A DNA stretch of 64,000 nt from Saprospiraceae bacterium. Its GTDB lineage: Bacteria > Bacteroidota > Bacteroidia > Chitinophagales > Saprospiraceae. Both the position numbers and the translations under genes were made by a program. The notes below the pieces were generated by a model. That model did no database searches, had not been told where the DNA came from, and saw nothing but the letters and a program-made list of their open reading frames with translations. The stretch spans positions 62,001 through 126,000 of the forward strand of contig JAHBTU010000002.1 in NCBI GenBank assembly GCA_019638455.1. The letters are read 5' to 3'. Below, one piece after another: positions 52,009 through 61,264 of the stretch; within the stretch, counting starts at the first letter, position 1; every line of letters begins with the position of its first letter.

Positions 52009-52390
52009 AAACAAATGGGGGGAGAGAAATTAGAAAAGGGGCAGTGGATGGACGCGAGAGTAAAATTGTGGATAGGCGTTCATCGGCCTTTTTCAAATAC
52101 GTTCTCCAAATGCCATTTAAGGTTTCCAGTTTGAGGGAAATGAATTTTATCGTTCGGCAAAGTAATCAACCTGCCTGCTACTGGGCCGACCGTTGGAAAA
52201 AGTATAGTCGCCGCAAATCAGCCCCGTCCGCTTCACTTGGCTGGGCAAGCCCTTAGGGTCAACGCAAGGTGGTTTTGAACGAACGGTGCTCGCAATCCTT
52301 TGGAAATCATGCAAATCAATCAAGGAAATCCCTGCCTTGCCAACGGGCGGGTTCAAATTCTCTTTAATCTGGGTATACTGGTCATTTTTA

Positions 52391-52468
52391 TTTCACACAA
52401 CGCCACGACGACACAACGAATTGACTCTACCTGCTTTGCACTTCACATTGTTGTAGCGTTGTGTGAAA
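52391..52468. repeat. Long-loop inverted repeat
   Basis: TTTCACACAACGC (52391-52403) and GCGTTGTGTGAAA (52456-52468) are exact complements with 52 bases between. No coding frame is credible here. With 51980-52008 it is one of two structures in the gene-free stretch; the function is unknown (non-coding RNA, IS relic or terminator are all possible). Confidence 0.5.
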
Positions 52469-52548
52469 AATGTCCAGAAGTAGGGTCATTTTGTCACTAT
52501 TCAAATTCTTCACGAACCATTGACTATACATTGGCAAGCAAACATCGG

Positions 52549-52911
52549 CTAAATCTCCTGATAATTCTCCCCCTGAAAACGCGGCGTACAAACACAGAAA
52601 AACACCAAGTCGCCCTTCCCCGTGTTTTCGATGCGCTGCCGCACCCCTGCCGGAATCACGACCACGTCGCCCGGGCCTACATCCGTCGGGGGCAAATCGC
52701 CCACTTCCACGCGGCCTTGCCCGGAAGCGATGAGGTAACGCTCCACCGTGCCGACCAAAAAATGCCAGCGCGACTGGCTGCCCTCTGGCAGCCGGGCGCG
52801 GGCGATGGAAGCTGCCGGGTCGTCGGGCGAGTTGAGGTTTTCGAGGATGAAAACCCCTTCCTCGATGAAGAATTCATCGGACTCTATTGGTTTGAAGATT
52901 TGTGGTTTCAT
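52549..52911 (-). CDS. Cupin-domain protein
   Basis: The protein is 120 residues from the ATG at 52911 (MKPQIFKPIESDEFF). It is one cupin fold: GSQSRWHFLVGTVERYLIASGQGRVEVG (motif 1, with H and E as likely metal ligands) and PGDVVVIPAGVRQRIENTG (motif 2, where the usual His is Arg). The missing second-motif His weakens a metal-dependent activity. Its ATG lies 4 bp beyond the stop of permease 2, so the two are probably translationally linked. Confidence 0.5.
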   Translation of the reverse strand: MKPQIFKPIESDEFFIEEGVFILENLNSPDDPAASIARARLPEGSQSRWHFLVGTVERYLIASGQGRVEVGDLPPTDVGPGDVVVIPAGVRQRIENTGKGDLVFFCVCTPRFQGENYQEI

Positions 52912-52915
52912 AGAA

Positions 52916-55357
52916 TTATTCACTTCGCAGGCTTTTCACTGGGTTCGCCAGCGCCGCCTTCACGCTCTGAAAACTCACGGTCAAAAACGCGACAACAAGC
53001 GCCACAGCCCCTGCTCCCGCCAGCATCCACCATTCCACCGAAATGCGGTAAGGGTAGTCGCTCAGCCATTTATTCATCCCGTAAAAAACGAGCGGCGATG
53101 CCAGCACAAACGCGATTCCCAACAATTTGAGATAACCAGAACCGAGTAGCCCGACCACCGACAGCACGCTCGCGCCCAACACTTTGCGAATACCGATTTC
53201 TTTTGTTTTCTGAAAAGCCGTGTAAGTCGTCAGACCGAACAACCCGAAACATGAAATCAGAATAGCGAGCAACGCGAAATATCCAATCAAATCCGAAAGC
53301 CGTTGCTCTGCCTCGTAGCTGCGGGCGATACCTTCATTCAAAAATTGTGGCTCGAACACTTTTTCCGGGAAAAACTGCTGCCATGTCTTTTCGATATGTG
53401 CCATGCCTTCCGTGAAACGCCCGCCCTGCAACCGAATCGAAAATGTGTTGAACTGGTTGGGACTGACGACCAAAGCCAATGGCAGGATTTCGCCGCGCAG
53501 CGAGGCAAAATGAAAATCGCGGAACACCCCCACCACCTGCCCCTCACGGCCTTCCATGTTGATGCGTTTGCCCACTGCATTTTCCGGCGTGTGCCAGCCG
53601 AGCGTTTTCACCGCTTGTTCGTTGATGATGTAGCCGTTGATGTGGTCAGTTCCAAAAGATTTGTCGAAATCGCGCCCAGCAAGTATCTGGAGGCCATACA
53701 ATTCCGAAAAATCGTAGTCCACCGCCATCGCCGACATGAACAGGTTGTCTTCCGGGCGGATATCGTCGGTCGTAAAATTGCGCCGCACCGAGCCAAATCC
53801 CGGCACACCTTGCGACTGCGTCACCGCTACAATGGACGAATTTTTCATCACTTCCTCCTCAAATGCGAGGGTTTTGCTGCGCCAGTTCTGGTCAATCTGC
53901 CCGAACAAGGCATTCATGTTGGCGCTGAACAGCGGCACCCGCAACACGTTGTCCTTTTCAAATCCCAAGGGAAAATTGCGCAAATAGTGCAGTTGCGAAA
54001 AAATCACAATCGTACCCGCAATGAGCGCAATCGCCACAAAAAACTGCGCCGTCGTGAGCATTTTGCGCAGCAAAGTCCCGCCCGGCGCACCCGACGCGCC
54101 TTTCAAACCCGCCACCGGCTGGAAGCGGCTGATAAACCACGCCGGATAACCGCCCGCGAGTAACCCTGCCGCGATAAAAATGAGGGCGAACAAACCCAAC
54201 ACCGGCCAGTCGCGCACATAATCCAACGAGATTTCCGTGCCGGTCACGTCATTGAGCAAAGGCAAACCCAGCACCACCAGCACGAGCGACAGCAAAAAAG
54301 CCATAAAGCCCATCAACAGCGACTCGCCGAGATACTGCCGCATCAGCGCCCCCCGACCCGCCCCCAGCACCTTGCGCAAACTCACCTCGCGCACCCGTTG
54401 CATGGCCGAGGCAGTGGTCAGGTTAATAAAATTGATGCAAGCAATCAGCAACGTGAGCAATCCGATGGTGAGGAAGATGTGCAAAAAATTGGTGTTTGCC
54501 GCCGCTATTGGCTCATTGTCCGCCGCTGATTTCAAGTGAATATCGCGCACGGGCAACAACGAAAACTCCTGCTTGTCGCGCACCTGCGGATTGCCGAATT
54601 GACGAATAAACGCGCTCATTTTCCCTGCCACCGCATCGGGGTTGGCATTGTCGGCGAGCAGGAGATAAGTGTAAGAATGAGATGCCACCCAGTTCTGCGT
54701 GAGGTTGTCACGAATTTGGTCGCGGGAGTTGCCCGGCTCGATGTCGAACATCGCCGTGTAGGGCGCCAAAAAATCGAAACGCAGGTGGGCGTTGGACGGC
54801 CAGTCGCGCACCACGCCTGTCACTTTGAACGGCCCTTGGTTGGCGAGATAGAGCGATTTGCCGAGCGCGGACTGGTCGCCAAAGAATTTGCGGGCGTTGG
54901 TTTCACTCAGGACAATGGAAAAAGGCTCGTTCAGCGCTGTGGCCGCATGGCCTTCTAGAAAGTCGAATGTCAGGATTTGCAGGATGCTGCTGTCGGCAAA
55001 ATGCGCATCTTCGATTTCAAACTGCTTGTTGCTCCCGGGTTCGCGCACACTCACACTACGCGGATACATCCGCGCGGCCACTTTGATTTCGGGTATTTGC
55101 GCTGCCAGCAGCGGCGCCATTGGGGCAGGGCTGTTGACGAGCGTCATATCCGGGTCGGCAAATCGCGGCAGATAGTTGACCCGGTAGGCCGTTTTTTCAT
55201 TTTTCTGAAAATCATCGTAACTGTGTTCGTGCCGGATGAAGAGAATGACAAGAAAACAACACGCCAGTCCAAGTGCCAGCCCCGCGATGTTGAGGAACGC
55301 ATAGAGGCGGTTTTTCGACAGGTTGCGGAGGGCGATTTTGAGATAATTTGAGAGCAT
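52916..55357 (-). CDS. FtsX/MacB-type ABC transporter permease (paralogue 2)
   Basis: The protein has 813 residues with the same two-FtsX, two-periplasmic-domain plan (MLSNYLKIALRNLSKNRLYAFLNIAG at the start; FFALLAILISCFGLFGLTTYTAFQKTKEIGIRKVLGASVLSV near the end) and the shared C-terminus ALANPVKSLRSE. It is followed at once by the cupin gene. No ATP-binding subunit is adjacent; it may use an ATPase coded elsewhere, or be a non-canonical permease. Confidence 0.5.
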   Translation of the reverse strand: MLSNYLKIALRNLSKNRLYAFLNIAGLALGLACCFLVILFIRHEHSYDDFQKNEKTAYRVNYLPRFADPDMTLVNSPAPMAPLLAAQIPEIKVAARMYPRSVSVREPGSNKQFEIEDAHFADSSILQILTFDFLEGHAATALNEPFSIVLSETNARKFFGDQSALGKSLYLANQGPFKVTGVVRDWPSNAHLRFDFLAPYTAMFDIEPGNSRDQIRDNLTQNWVASHSYTYLLLADNANPDAVAGKMSAFIRQFGNPQVRDKQEFSLLPVRDIHLKSAADNEPIAAANTNFLHIFLTIGLLTLLIACINFINLTTASAMQRVREVSLRKVLGAGRGALMRQYLGESLLMGFMAFLLSLVLVVLGLPLLNDVTGTEISLDYVRDWPVLGLFALIFIAAGLLAGGYPAWFISRFQPVAGLKGASGAPGGTLLRKMLTTAQFFVAIALIAGTIVIFSQLHYLRNFPLGFEKDNVLRVPLFSANMNALFGQIDQNWRSKTLAFEEEVMKNSSIVAVTQSQGVPGFGSVRRNFTTDDIRPEDNLFMSAMAVDYDFSELYGLQILAGRDFDKSFGTDHINGYIINEQAVKTLGWHTPENAVGKRINMEGREGQVVGVFRDFHFASLRGEILPLALVVSPNQFNTFSIRLQGGRFTEGMAHIEKTWQQFFPEKVFEPQFLNEGIARSYEAEQRLSDLIGYFALLAILISCFGLFGLTTYTAFQKTKEIGIRKVLGASVLSVVGLLGSGYLKLLGIAFVLASPLVFYGMNKWLSDYPYRISVEWWMLAGAGAVALVVAFLTVSFQSVKAALANPVKSLRSE

Positions 55358-55453
55358 TTTTTGTTGATTTGCCCGCTCAGGCGAGCGGGTCGGTCGAGTG
55401 GTGTATTATACTTCGCGCCGCCAAGTTTGGGGCATGGCTAAATGCGCAATCTG

Positions 55454-55476
55454 TTCAAAATCAGGGAGAGCAATCA
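55454..55476. repeat. 23-bp element, inverted copy of 57998-58020
   Basis: TTCAAAATCAGGGAGAGCAA plus TCA matches the reverse complement of 57998-58020 at 22 of 23 positions. It lies about 97 bp upstream of permease 2, in the gene-free stretch 55358-55563, and its partner lies about 47 bp upstream of permease 3, so the two flank permease 3. Confidence 0.5.
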
Positions 55477-55563
55477 TGGCGAACTGACAAATCCTAGCGA
55501 ATCATGGTATAATTTGTTGGAGCGTATTTATTCAAAAAATCGAATAGCCAAATCACCAAGAGT

Positions 55564-57951
55564 TCACTCACTTCGCAAAGATTTCACCGGGTTCGCCAGC
55601 GCCGCCTTCACGCTCTGAAAACTGACCGTGAGAAACGCTACCAAAACCGTGACCACCAGCGAAAACAGAAAAATGCCTGCCCCGATAGAAACGCGGTAAG
55701 CATAGTCGGCCAACCAGTTGCTCATCGCCCACCAAGCCAGCGGCGCAGCCACGACGAAAGCAAACACAATCAACCGGACGTATTCCTTCCCGAACAACCA
55801 AAGAATACCCGGCACCGACGCACCCAGCGTTTTGCGGATGCCTATTTCTTTCGTTTTGCGAGCCACCATGAACGCCGCGAGGCCGTACAGTCCAAGACAA
55901 CCGATAAAGATGGCGATGCCCGCAAACAAGCGAACCAACTGCAAAAGCATCGCCTCCTCTTCATAAAATTCAGCAATCCATTCGTCCATGAAATCGTATT
56001 CATAGAATTGTTCGGGGTAAATCGTAGTCCACGTTTTTTCGAGCGCGGCGAGGGTGGGGCGAGTGTTTTGCAAATTTATTTTCACCGCACACACATCGTA
56101 GTTTTCTATGTCGCTCCCCATGCACACCGGCTCGATGGCATCCCGGAATGAGTGGTTGTGAAAATCTTTCACCACGCCCACCACGGTGTTCAGCCGACCG
56201 TCCACATCGAGTTTTTTGCCGATGATTTCTTCCGCCGATGCAAGGTTGAGTTTTTTCACAACAGTTTCATTCACAATAAACTCACGCAGGGTATCACTAA
56301 CTTGCAGATTGCGGCCAGCCACGAATTGCAGCCCGAATGTCTCGGCATAGCTGGCATCGGCAAATTTGAAATTGATAATCCAGGGTTCCCTCTCGTTTCT
56401 GCCTTCCAGCTGGACTTGCGTTTTCCAGTTTGCCCCCGAAGCTGGTGGTTGCATGCACAAGCTGATTTGTTCCACACCGGCAATTTGTTCCAGCTCCTGT
56501 TTGAGCGTCTTCTTTTTATCCGTTTCTCCATCAGCCAAAGGAAGCGTCACGATGCCCTCGCGCCGGAAGCCGAGGTCGGCGGTACGGGCATATTCCATTT
56601 GCGCCGTCACCACCACGGCGCCAATGATGAGTATTTGGGAAATGGCAAATTGAACACCGACCAGCACACGACGGAGTGAAAAACTTCCCACCCGTCGGCT
56701 ATCAAGCGCACCTTTGAGCGACTCCACAGGCCGAAAACCCGACTGCACCACGCCCGGATAAGCACCCGCCAAGAAAACCACGACAAGCATGAGCAAAGCC
56801 AAAAAACCGTAGAGCAATCCATCCCGCGAAAAATCGAGCGTCAAACCCAAGCCCGTCAAATCGTTCAGGAAAGGCATTCCCAACCGCGCCAGCATCAGGC
56901 TTAAACCAGTGGCTATCAACACGATGAGACTTGTCTCGGCCATGAATTGCCCAAACAACTGACCGCGCGTGCTGCCCATTGTTTTGCGCACACCTACTTC
57001 GCGAGCGCGATTGAGCGCCTGCGCGGTAGCCATGTTGACAAAATTGACGCACGCCGTCAGCAACAGAAAAAGCCCGATGAGCGAAAGCGTCCAGAGGTAA
57101 TTTTCGCTGGTGCCGGAGCCGTAATCGGGGTCGAGATGAACAGATGCAAGCGGCAGCGCGTGGTAGTACCAGTCGCGTGCTTCCGGGTGAAAATACTTTT
57201 CACGAAAACTCGTGAAAGCCGTCTCCAACACTGCCGCCGAATGGCCTTCTCGAAAAAGCACATAGCACTGCGTCCCTCCCCGAATACCGCCCCAATTTTC
57301 GAGCATGCGCCGGGCATTAGAATCAGCAGCCTCCATCGTTTTCCATGAAGTGTACATTTGGTATTGCAAGGCCGTGTTGTCAGGGATATCTTTCAAAATA
57401 CCCACGACCCGGAGAGCGAATTCGGCGTTGAGTTTGAATGTTTTGCCCACAGCATCAGTAGTGCCGTAGTATTTGCGGGCCAGTTTTTCGGTCAAAAGCG
57501 CAGTATATGGCTCCCGGAACTCCGAGAAGCTGCCTTGCGCCAAAGGCAAATCGAAAATGTCAAACAGCTCTGGCTCGGCTAATGCGTGGGTGTTTTCCTC
57601 TTTAAATTTGACAGGTGCCGCACCTCGTTCTTCAATGGTAATCAAAGAGTTGCTACGGCTCGACACCATCGCCGTCTTTTCCAAAAAGGAATACTCCTGT
57701 CGCAATGCCGCTGACATGGGGAAAGGCGTAAGCGGCATTTTGTCCACCCTCTCGTGCCGCGATTCGGTGCCAATCAGGGCAATCCTGTCAGTCTTCGTGT
57801 GCCAAGTATCGTAGCTCAAATGCTGACGCACCAGCAGAAAAATCAGAATGCTACACGCAAGGCTCAACGCCAATCCAAACACATTGAGCAGGGTGTAAGA
57901 CAGGTTTCTCCGCAGGTTGCGCAAGGCAACGGTGATATAATTTCGAATCAT
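55564..57951 (-). CDS. FtsX/MacB-type ABC transporter permease (paralogue 3)
   Basis: The protein is 795 residues from the ATG at 57951 (MIRNYITVALRNLRRNLSYTLLNVFG). It is closest in sequence to paralogue 1 (the same FVNMATAQALNRAREVGVRKTMGSTR and AIFIGCLGLYGLAAFMVARKTKEIGIRKTLGASVPGILWLFGKEY blocks) and ends ALANPVKSLRSE. The start is set by similarity to the other two paralogues; the open frame upstream (to 58110) is non-coding. The histidine kinase gene is divergent, with the conserved element at 58127-58235 between them. Confidence 0.5.
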   Translation of the reverse strand: MIRNYITVALRNLRRNLSYTLLNVFGLALSLACSILIFLLVRQHLSYDTWHTKTDRIALIGTESRHERVDKMPLTPFPMSAALRQEYSFLEKTAMVSSRSNSLITIEERGAAPVKFKEENTHALAEPELFDIFDLPLAQGSFSEFREPYTALLTEKLARKYYGTTDAVGKTFKLNAEFALRVVGILKDIPDNTALQYQMYTSWKTMEAADSNARRMLENWGGIRGGTQCYVLFREGHSAAVLETAFTSFREKYFHPEARDWYYHALPLASVHLDPDYGSGTSENYLWTLSLIGLFLLLTACVNFVNMATAQALNRAREVGVRKTMGSTRGQLFGQFMAETSLIVLIATGLSLMLARLGMPFLNDLTGLGLTLDFSRDGLLYGFLALLMLVVVFLAGAYPGVVQSGFRPVESLKGALDSRRVGSFSLRRVLVGVQFAISQILIIGAVVVTAQMEYARTADLGFRREGIVTLPLADGETDKKKTLKQELEQIAGVEQISLCMQPPASGANWKTQVQLEGRNEREPWIINFKFADASYAETFGLQFVAGRNLQVSDTLREFIVNETVVKKLNLASAEEIIGKKLDVDGRLNTVVGVVKDFHNHSFRDAIEPVCMGSDIENYDVCAVKINLQNTRPTLAALEKTWTTIYPEQFYEYDFMDEWIAEFYEEEAMLLQLVRLFAGIAIFIGCLGLYGLAAFMVARKTKEIGIRKTLGASVPGILWLFGKEYVRLIVFAFVVAAPLAWWAMSNWLADYAYRVSIGAGIFLFSLVVTVLVAFLTVSFQSVKAALANPVKSLRSE

Positions 57952-57997
57952 AGCGTTATTTTTATACCTTGATTTGCCAAGATTTGCCCGCACCTCG

Positions 57998-58020
57998 TGA
58001 TTGCTCTCCCTGATTCTGAA
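57998..58020. repeat. 23-bp element, inverted copy of 55454-55476
   Basis: TGATTGCTCTCCCTGATTCT plus GAA is the reverse complement of 55454-55476 with one mismatch. It lies about 47 bp upstream of the permease 3 start. Confidence 0.5.
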
Positions 58021-58126
58021 TGAATCAGTACTTCGTCCTTGCTGAAAACTTGACGACGCGAAGCGTAGAAGACCGGAGAAAAGAAAAGGAAGGTCAACAT
58101 CCCTTTTCAAATTTTCCCCTCGTTCT

Positions 58127-58235
58127 TCCCCACACCCCGTGCCGAAAATCTTATCAACTGATTATCAAATTTTTGCAAAAGAAAAAACACCGACAACTTG
58201 TTCAGTTTCGGACGCTATGGTGTGCGAGAGCGGAC
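58127..58235. promoter_or_regulatory. Conserved element between permease 3 and the kinase, with 22-bp-spaced repeats
   Basis: This is the counterpart of 51841-51950. Half-sites TTGTTCAGTTTCGGAC (58198-58213) and GTGTGCGAGAGCGGAC (58220-58235) are 22 bp apart, as in the other copy. It lies 176-284 bp upstream of permease 3 and 66-174 bp upstream of the kinase start, so it could serve either or both. Confidence 0.5.
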
Positions 58236-58300
58236 AGCCAAATGGGAGATGCGCAAATCCGCCTTTTCCTTACCTTGCTCCGCAAAAAAACAGCCGCCCA

Positions 58301-59659
58301 ATGGAACTGGCACCCGCCATATTGCTCGCCATCGGTGTGACACACCTTGTCCGCAAAACGCTGGACACCGCACGTCTTGCCCCTGCGTGGGACAGAGTGT
58401 TGGCAAATGTATGGCTGGGGTCCGCCGTGTATTTCGTTCTGGCGCTCGTGCCTTTTTTAGGCTTCCTTAAAGATTGGTATGGCAGACTGATATACGTCTT
58501 GTTGCTCATCACGGTCTATTTGCTGCGCGAGCACCGTTCCGCGCGCCTGCTAGCGGGTGCTTTGCTGCCCGTCGCCGCAATCTATTTGGTGAATAACCTA
58601 TTTCGCGCCACGCTCCCATCTTTTTACAGCAGCTACAAAGAGTTCTTCGAGTCTGCCGCGACGTTCGCTGGCCTGTGGCTCTTTGGTTTTGGCATTTACG
58701 CGATGGTCCAAAACAATCGCGAGCGCAAGCAGCGGCAAAAACAGGAAGAGCGCATCCGCCAAGCAGAAGCCCGAAAAGCAGAACTCGAACACCTCGTGGC
58801 CGAGCGCACCGCCGAATTGACCCAGCAAAAAGACGCACTCGAGAAAACCCTAACCGAACTCAAAGCTGCCCAAGACCAGCTCATCCATTCCGAAAAAATG
58901 GCCTCTCTCGGCGAACTCACCGCTGGCATCGCCCACGAAATCCAGAACCCCCTGAACTTTGTCAACAACTTCTCCGAACTCAGTGTCGAACTCGCCCACG
59001 AACTGCTGGATGAACTCGAAAAACCCGACTTAGACCGGGAGCTCGTAAAGGATTTGGTGAGCGATTTGACCCAAAACCAAGAAAAAATCAACCACCACGG
59101 CAAACGCGCAGCCAACATCGTAAGCGGAATGCTCCAACACGCGCGCAGCAGCACCGGCGCCAAAGAACCCACCGACCTCAACGCTTTGGCCGACGAATAC
59201 CTGCGGCTCAGCTATCACGGCCTGCGAGCAAAAGACAAAAGTTTCAACGCCAAAATGAGCACAGAATTCGACCCCGCCATCGGCAAAATCGAGGTGGTGC
59301 CGCAAGATTTCGGGCGGGTGCTGTTGAACCTGATAAACAACGCTTTCTACGCCGTTCATCAAAAAGCAAAGCAAGCCTCGGAGGGCTACAACCCCACCGT
59401 CACCATCAGTACCAAAAAACTCAAGAACGCCATCGAAATCCGCATCCACGACAACGGCACGGGCATCCCCGACAGCCTGAAAGCCAAAATCTTCCAGCCT
59501 TTTTTCACCACCAAACCCACCGGGCAAGGCACGGGTCTGGGGCTTTCGCTGGCCTACGACATCGTGACCAAAGGACACGGCGGCACGATGGAGGTGGAGA
59601 CGAAAGAACACGAGGGGACGACCTTTATCATTCAACTGCCACAACAGAAAGAAAAATGA
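58301..59659 (+). CDS. Membrane sensor histidine kinase
   Basis: The protein is 452 residues from the ATG at 58301 (MELAPAILLAIGVTHLV). About five membrane segments (1-17, 37-56, 62-76, 82-97, 118-136) lead into a coiled coil (137-195), then a HisKA domain with His212 in GIAHEIQNPLNF and a HATPase domain with N box LLNLINNAFYAV, G1 HDNGTGIP and G2 GQGTGLGLSLAYD. All catalytic motifs are intact. There is no periplasmic sensor domain, so the membrane part may sense membrane state. Its stop overlaps the next ATG (59656-59659), coupling it to the receiver protein. Confidence 0.5.
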   Translation: MELAPAILLAIGVTHLVRKTLDTARLAPAWDRVLANVWLGSAVYFVLALVPFLGFLKDWYGRLIYVLLLITVYLLREHRSARLLAGALLPVAAIYLVNNLFRATLPSFYSSYKEFFESAATFAGLWLFGFGIYAMVQNNRERKQRQKQEERIRQAEARKAELEHLVAERTAELTQQKDALEKTLTELKAAQDQLIHSEKMASLGELTAGIAHEIQNPLNFVNNFSELSVELAHELLDELEKPDLDRELVKDLVSDLTQNQEKINHHGKRAANIVSGMLQHARSSTGAKEPTDLNALADEYLRLSYHGLRAKDKSFNAKMSTEFDPAIGKIEVVPQDFGRVLLNLINNAFYAVHQKAKQASEGYNPTVTISTKKLKNAIEIRIHDNGTGIPDSLKAKIFQPFFTTKPTGQGTGLGLSLAYDIVTKGHGGTMEVETKEHEGTTFIIQLPQQKEK

Positions 59660-60033
59660 AAATCTTAGTCGTTGACGACGAGCAAGACATCAAGGCGCTG
59701 TTCCAACAGCGTTTCCGGCGCGAAATCCGCGAGGGCGCCTTCCAGTTCGCCTTTTGTTTTTCAGGGGAGGAGGCATTGACTTTTTTGCAGGAACACCCCT
59801 CGGAAGCCATCCTGATTTTGTCCGACATCAACATGCCCGGCATGAGCGGGCTGGAACTGCTGAGCAAAATCCGTGAGAAAGCCCCTGCCCCACCGCCGTT
59901 CATCGTGATGATAACGGCCTACGGCGACCCCGAAAAACAAGCCGAGGCCATGCGCCTCGGCGCCAACGATTTTCTGAACAAACCACTGGATTTCAATATG
60001 CTAAAAGAGAAATTGGTTAAAATGGAGGTTTGA
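59656..60033 (+). CDS. Stand-alone receiver protein
   Basis: This 125-residue receiver domain has acidic residues in VVDDEQ (7-9), Asp57 in [13 protein letters not shown], a T/S site in VMITAYGD and Lys in [11 protein letters not shown]. It has no output domain. Translationally coupled to the kinase, it probably is its direct phospho-partner. The sequence resembles the receiver of the next gene ([10 protein letters not shown] vs [10 protein letters not shown]), so the two arose from one ancestor. Confidence 0.5.
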   Translation: MKILVVDDEQDIKALFQQRFRREIREGAFQFAFCFSGEEALTFLQEHPSEAILILSDINMPGMSGLELLSKIREKAPAPPPFIVMITAYGDPEKQAEAMRLGANDFLNKPLDFNMLKEKLVKMEV

Positions 60034-60064
60034 CACATTAGCATATTGGCACATTAGCATATTG
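60034..60064. repeat. 15-bp direct repeat
   Basis: CACATTAGCATATTG occurs at 60034-60048 and again at 60050-60064, exactly, between the receiver stop and the cyclase start. It is a short repeat at a gene boundary. Confidence 0.5.
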
Positions 60065-60070
60065 AAAAAA

Positions 60071-61123
60071 ATGAGCGCCAAACACAAAATACTGGTCGTG
60101 GATGACGAAGACGACGTGGCACAACTCATCCGCCAGAAATTCCGCCGCCAAATCCGCGAGGGGGAATATGAGTTCGTGTTTGCGCAAAACGGCAAGGAAG
60201 CACTCACTCGGCTCCACGAACACCCCGACATCGAAGTCGTGCTCAGTGACATCAACATGCCCGAAATGGACGGCCTCGCCCTGCTCCAAAAAATAGACGA
60301 GACGTATCCCCTGCTCAAGACCGTCATCATATCAGCCTACGGCGACATGGCCAACATCCGCACGGCCATGAATCGCGGCGCTTTCGATTTCATCACCAAG
60401 CCGCTGGATTTCAACGACTTGGAACAGACGCTCCGAAAGACCCTCAAATTCAGCGAGCAACTCAGGGAGACCGTTCGGGCAGTGCAGGAGAACAACATCC
60501 TGAAAATGTATGTGGACGACAGTGTGCTGCGCTTCATGTGCACCCGCGAGTTCGAGTCCACACTGCTCGTCAGCGAAACCATCGAGGCCACCATCGCTTT
60601 CATTGACATCTGCGGCTTCACGGCCATTTCGGAACGCGAGCCACCCGACGAAGTGGTGCGCCTGCTCAACAAGTATTTCGACATCATCGTGAAGGCCATC
60701 ATCGCCGAGGGCGGTGCAGTGGACAAGTTCATGGGCGATGCCGTGCTGGCCGTCTTCAAAGGCGACGACCACCTCGCACGCGCACTCCGCTCCGCGCTCA
60801 CCGTGAACGCCAACATCCAGTCCATGAAAGACACGCTATCGGACGCGCAGACCTTCCTGCCCAAACTCTCCACAGGCATCAACACGGGCGAGGTGATTTC
60901 GGGCAATATCGGCTCCGACACGCTCCGCCGCTTCGATTTCACGGTCATCGGCGACGTGGTGAACACCGCCCAACGCCTACAGTCCATCGCCCAGCCCGGT
61001 CAGATTCTGGTTAATCAAGCGACTTACGAAAAGGTGGGCGCTCGCTTCCAATGCCGCCCTGTGGGCGAGGTGACGCTCAAGAACAAAGCAAACGCTGTGA
61101 TGGTGTGGGAGGTGGTGGGGTGA
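60071..61123 (+). CDS. Receiver-class III adenylate cyclase
   Basis: The protein is 350 residues from the ATG at 60071. Residues 1-125 are a receiver (Asp60 in [13 protein letters not shown], Lys110 in FITKPLDF). A linker (about 126-165) leads to a class III cyclase domain: metal Asp179 (FIDICGF) and Asp223 (GDAVLAVF), Lys219 (DKFMGD) and Asp289 (RFDFTVIGD) for adenine, Asn298 and Arg302 (VVNTAQRLQ) for catalysis. Every adenylate-cyclase residue is present, so cAMP production under control of phosphorylation is the probable role. It completes the kinase-receiver-cyclase series. Confidence 0.5.
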   Translation: MSAKHKILVVDDEDDVAQLIRQKFRRQIREGEYEFVFAQNGKEALTRLHEHPDIEVVLSDINMPEMDGLALLQKIDETYPLLKTVIISAYGDMANIRTAMNRGAFDFITKPLDFNDLEQTLRKTLKFSEQLRETVRAVQENNILKMYVDDSVLRFMCTREFESTLLVSETIEATIAFIDICGFTAISEREPPDEVVRLLNKYFDIIVKAIIAEGGAVDKFMGDAVLAVFKGDDHLARALRSALTVNANIQSMKDTLSDAQTFLPKLSTGINTGEVISGNIGSDTLRRFDFTVIGDVVNTAQRLQSIAQPGQILVNQATYEKVGARFQCRPVGEVTLKNKANAVMVWEVVG

Positions 61124-61264
61124 CGGAAAAGCATTGGTGAAGGCAGGGATTAGAAGCACAAAAGTTGAATTTAGCACTTCTGTTTATTAGAGGCACAAAT
61201 GCTCAAATAAGCACTTCGCCCCCGCTTTTGCCAATGCAATGTTGTGCGGTGTTTTTATTCATTT

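Noticed and set aside
52300..53130. 276-codon open frame on the forward strand
   Set aside because: Most of it is antisense to the cupin gene and the end of permease 2, both clearly coding on the reverse strand.
57952..58110. 53-codon N-terminal extension of permease 3
   Set aside because: Paralogues 1 and 2 start at the equivalent of 57951 (M-[IL]-x-N-Y), and the extension covers the 23-bp element and spacer.
58139..58300. 54-codon N-terminal extension of the histidine kinase
   Set aside because: It lies over the conserved element at 58127-58235 and reads as non-protein sequence; the ATG at 58301 begins directly with the first membrane helix.
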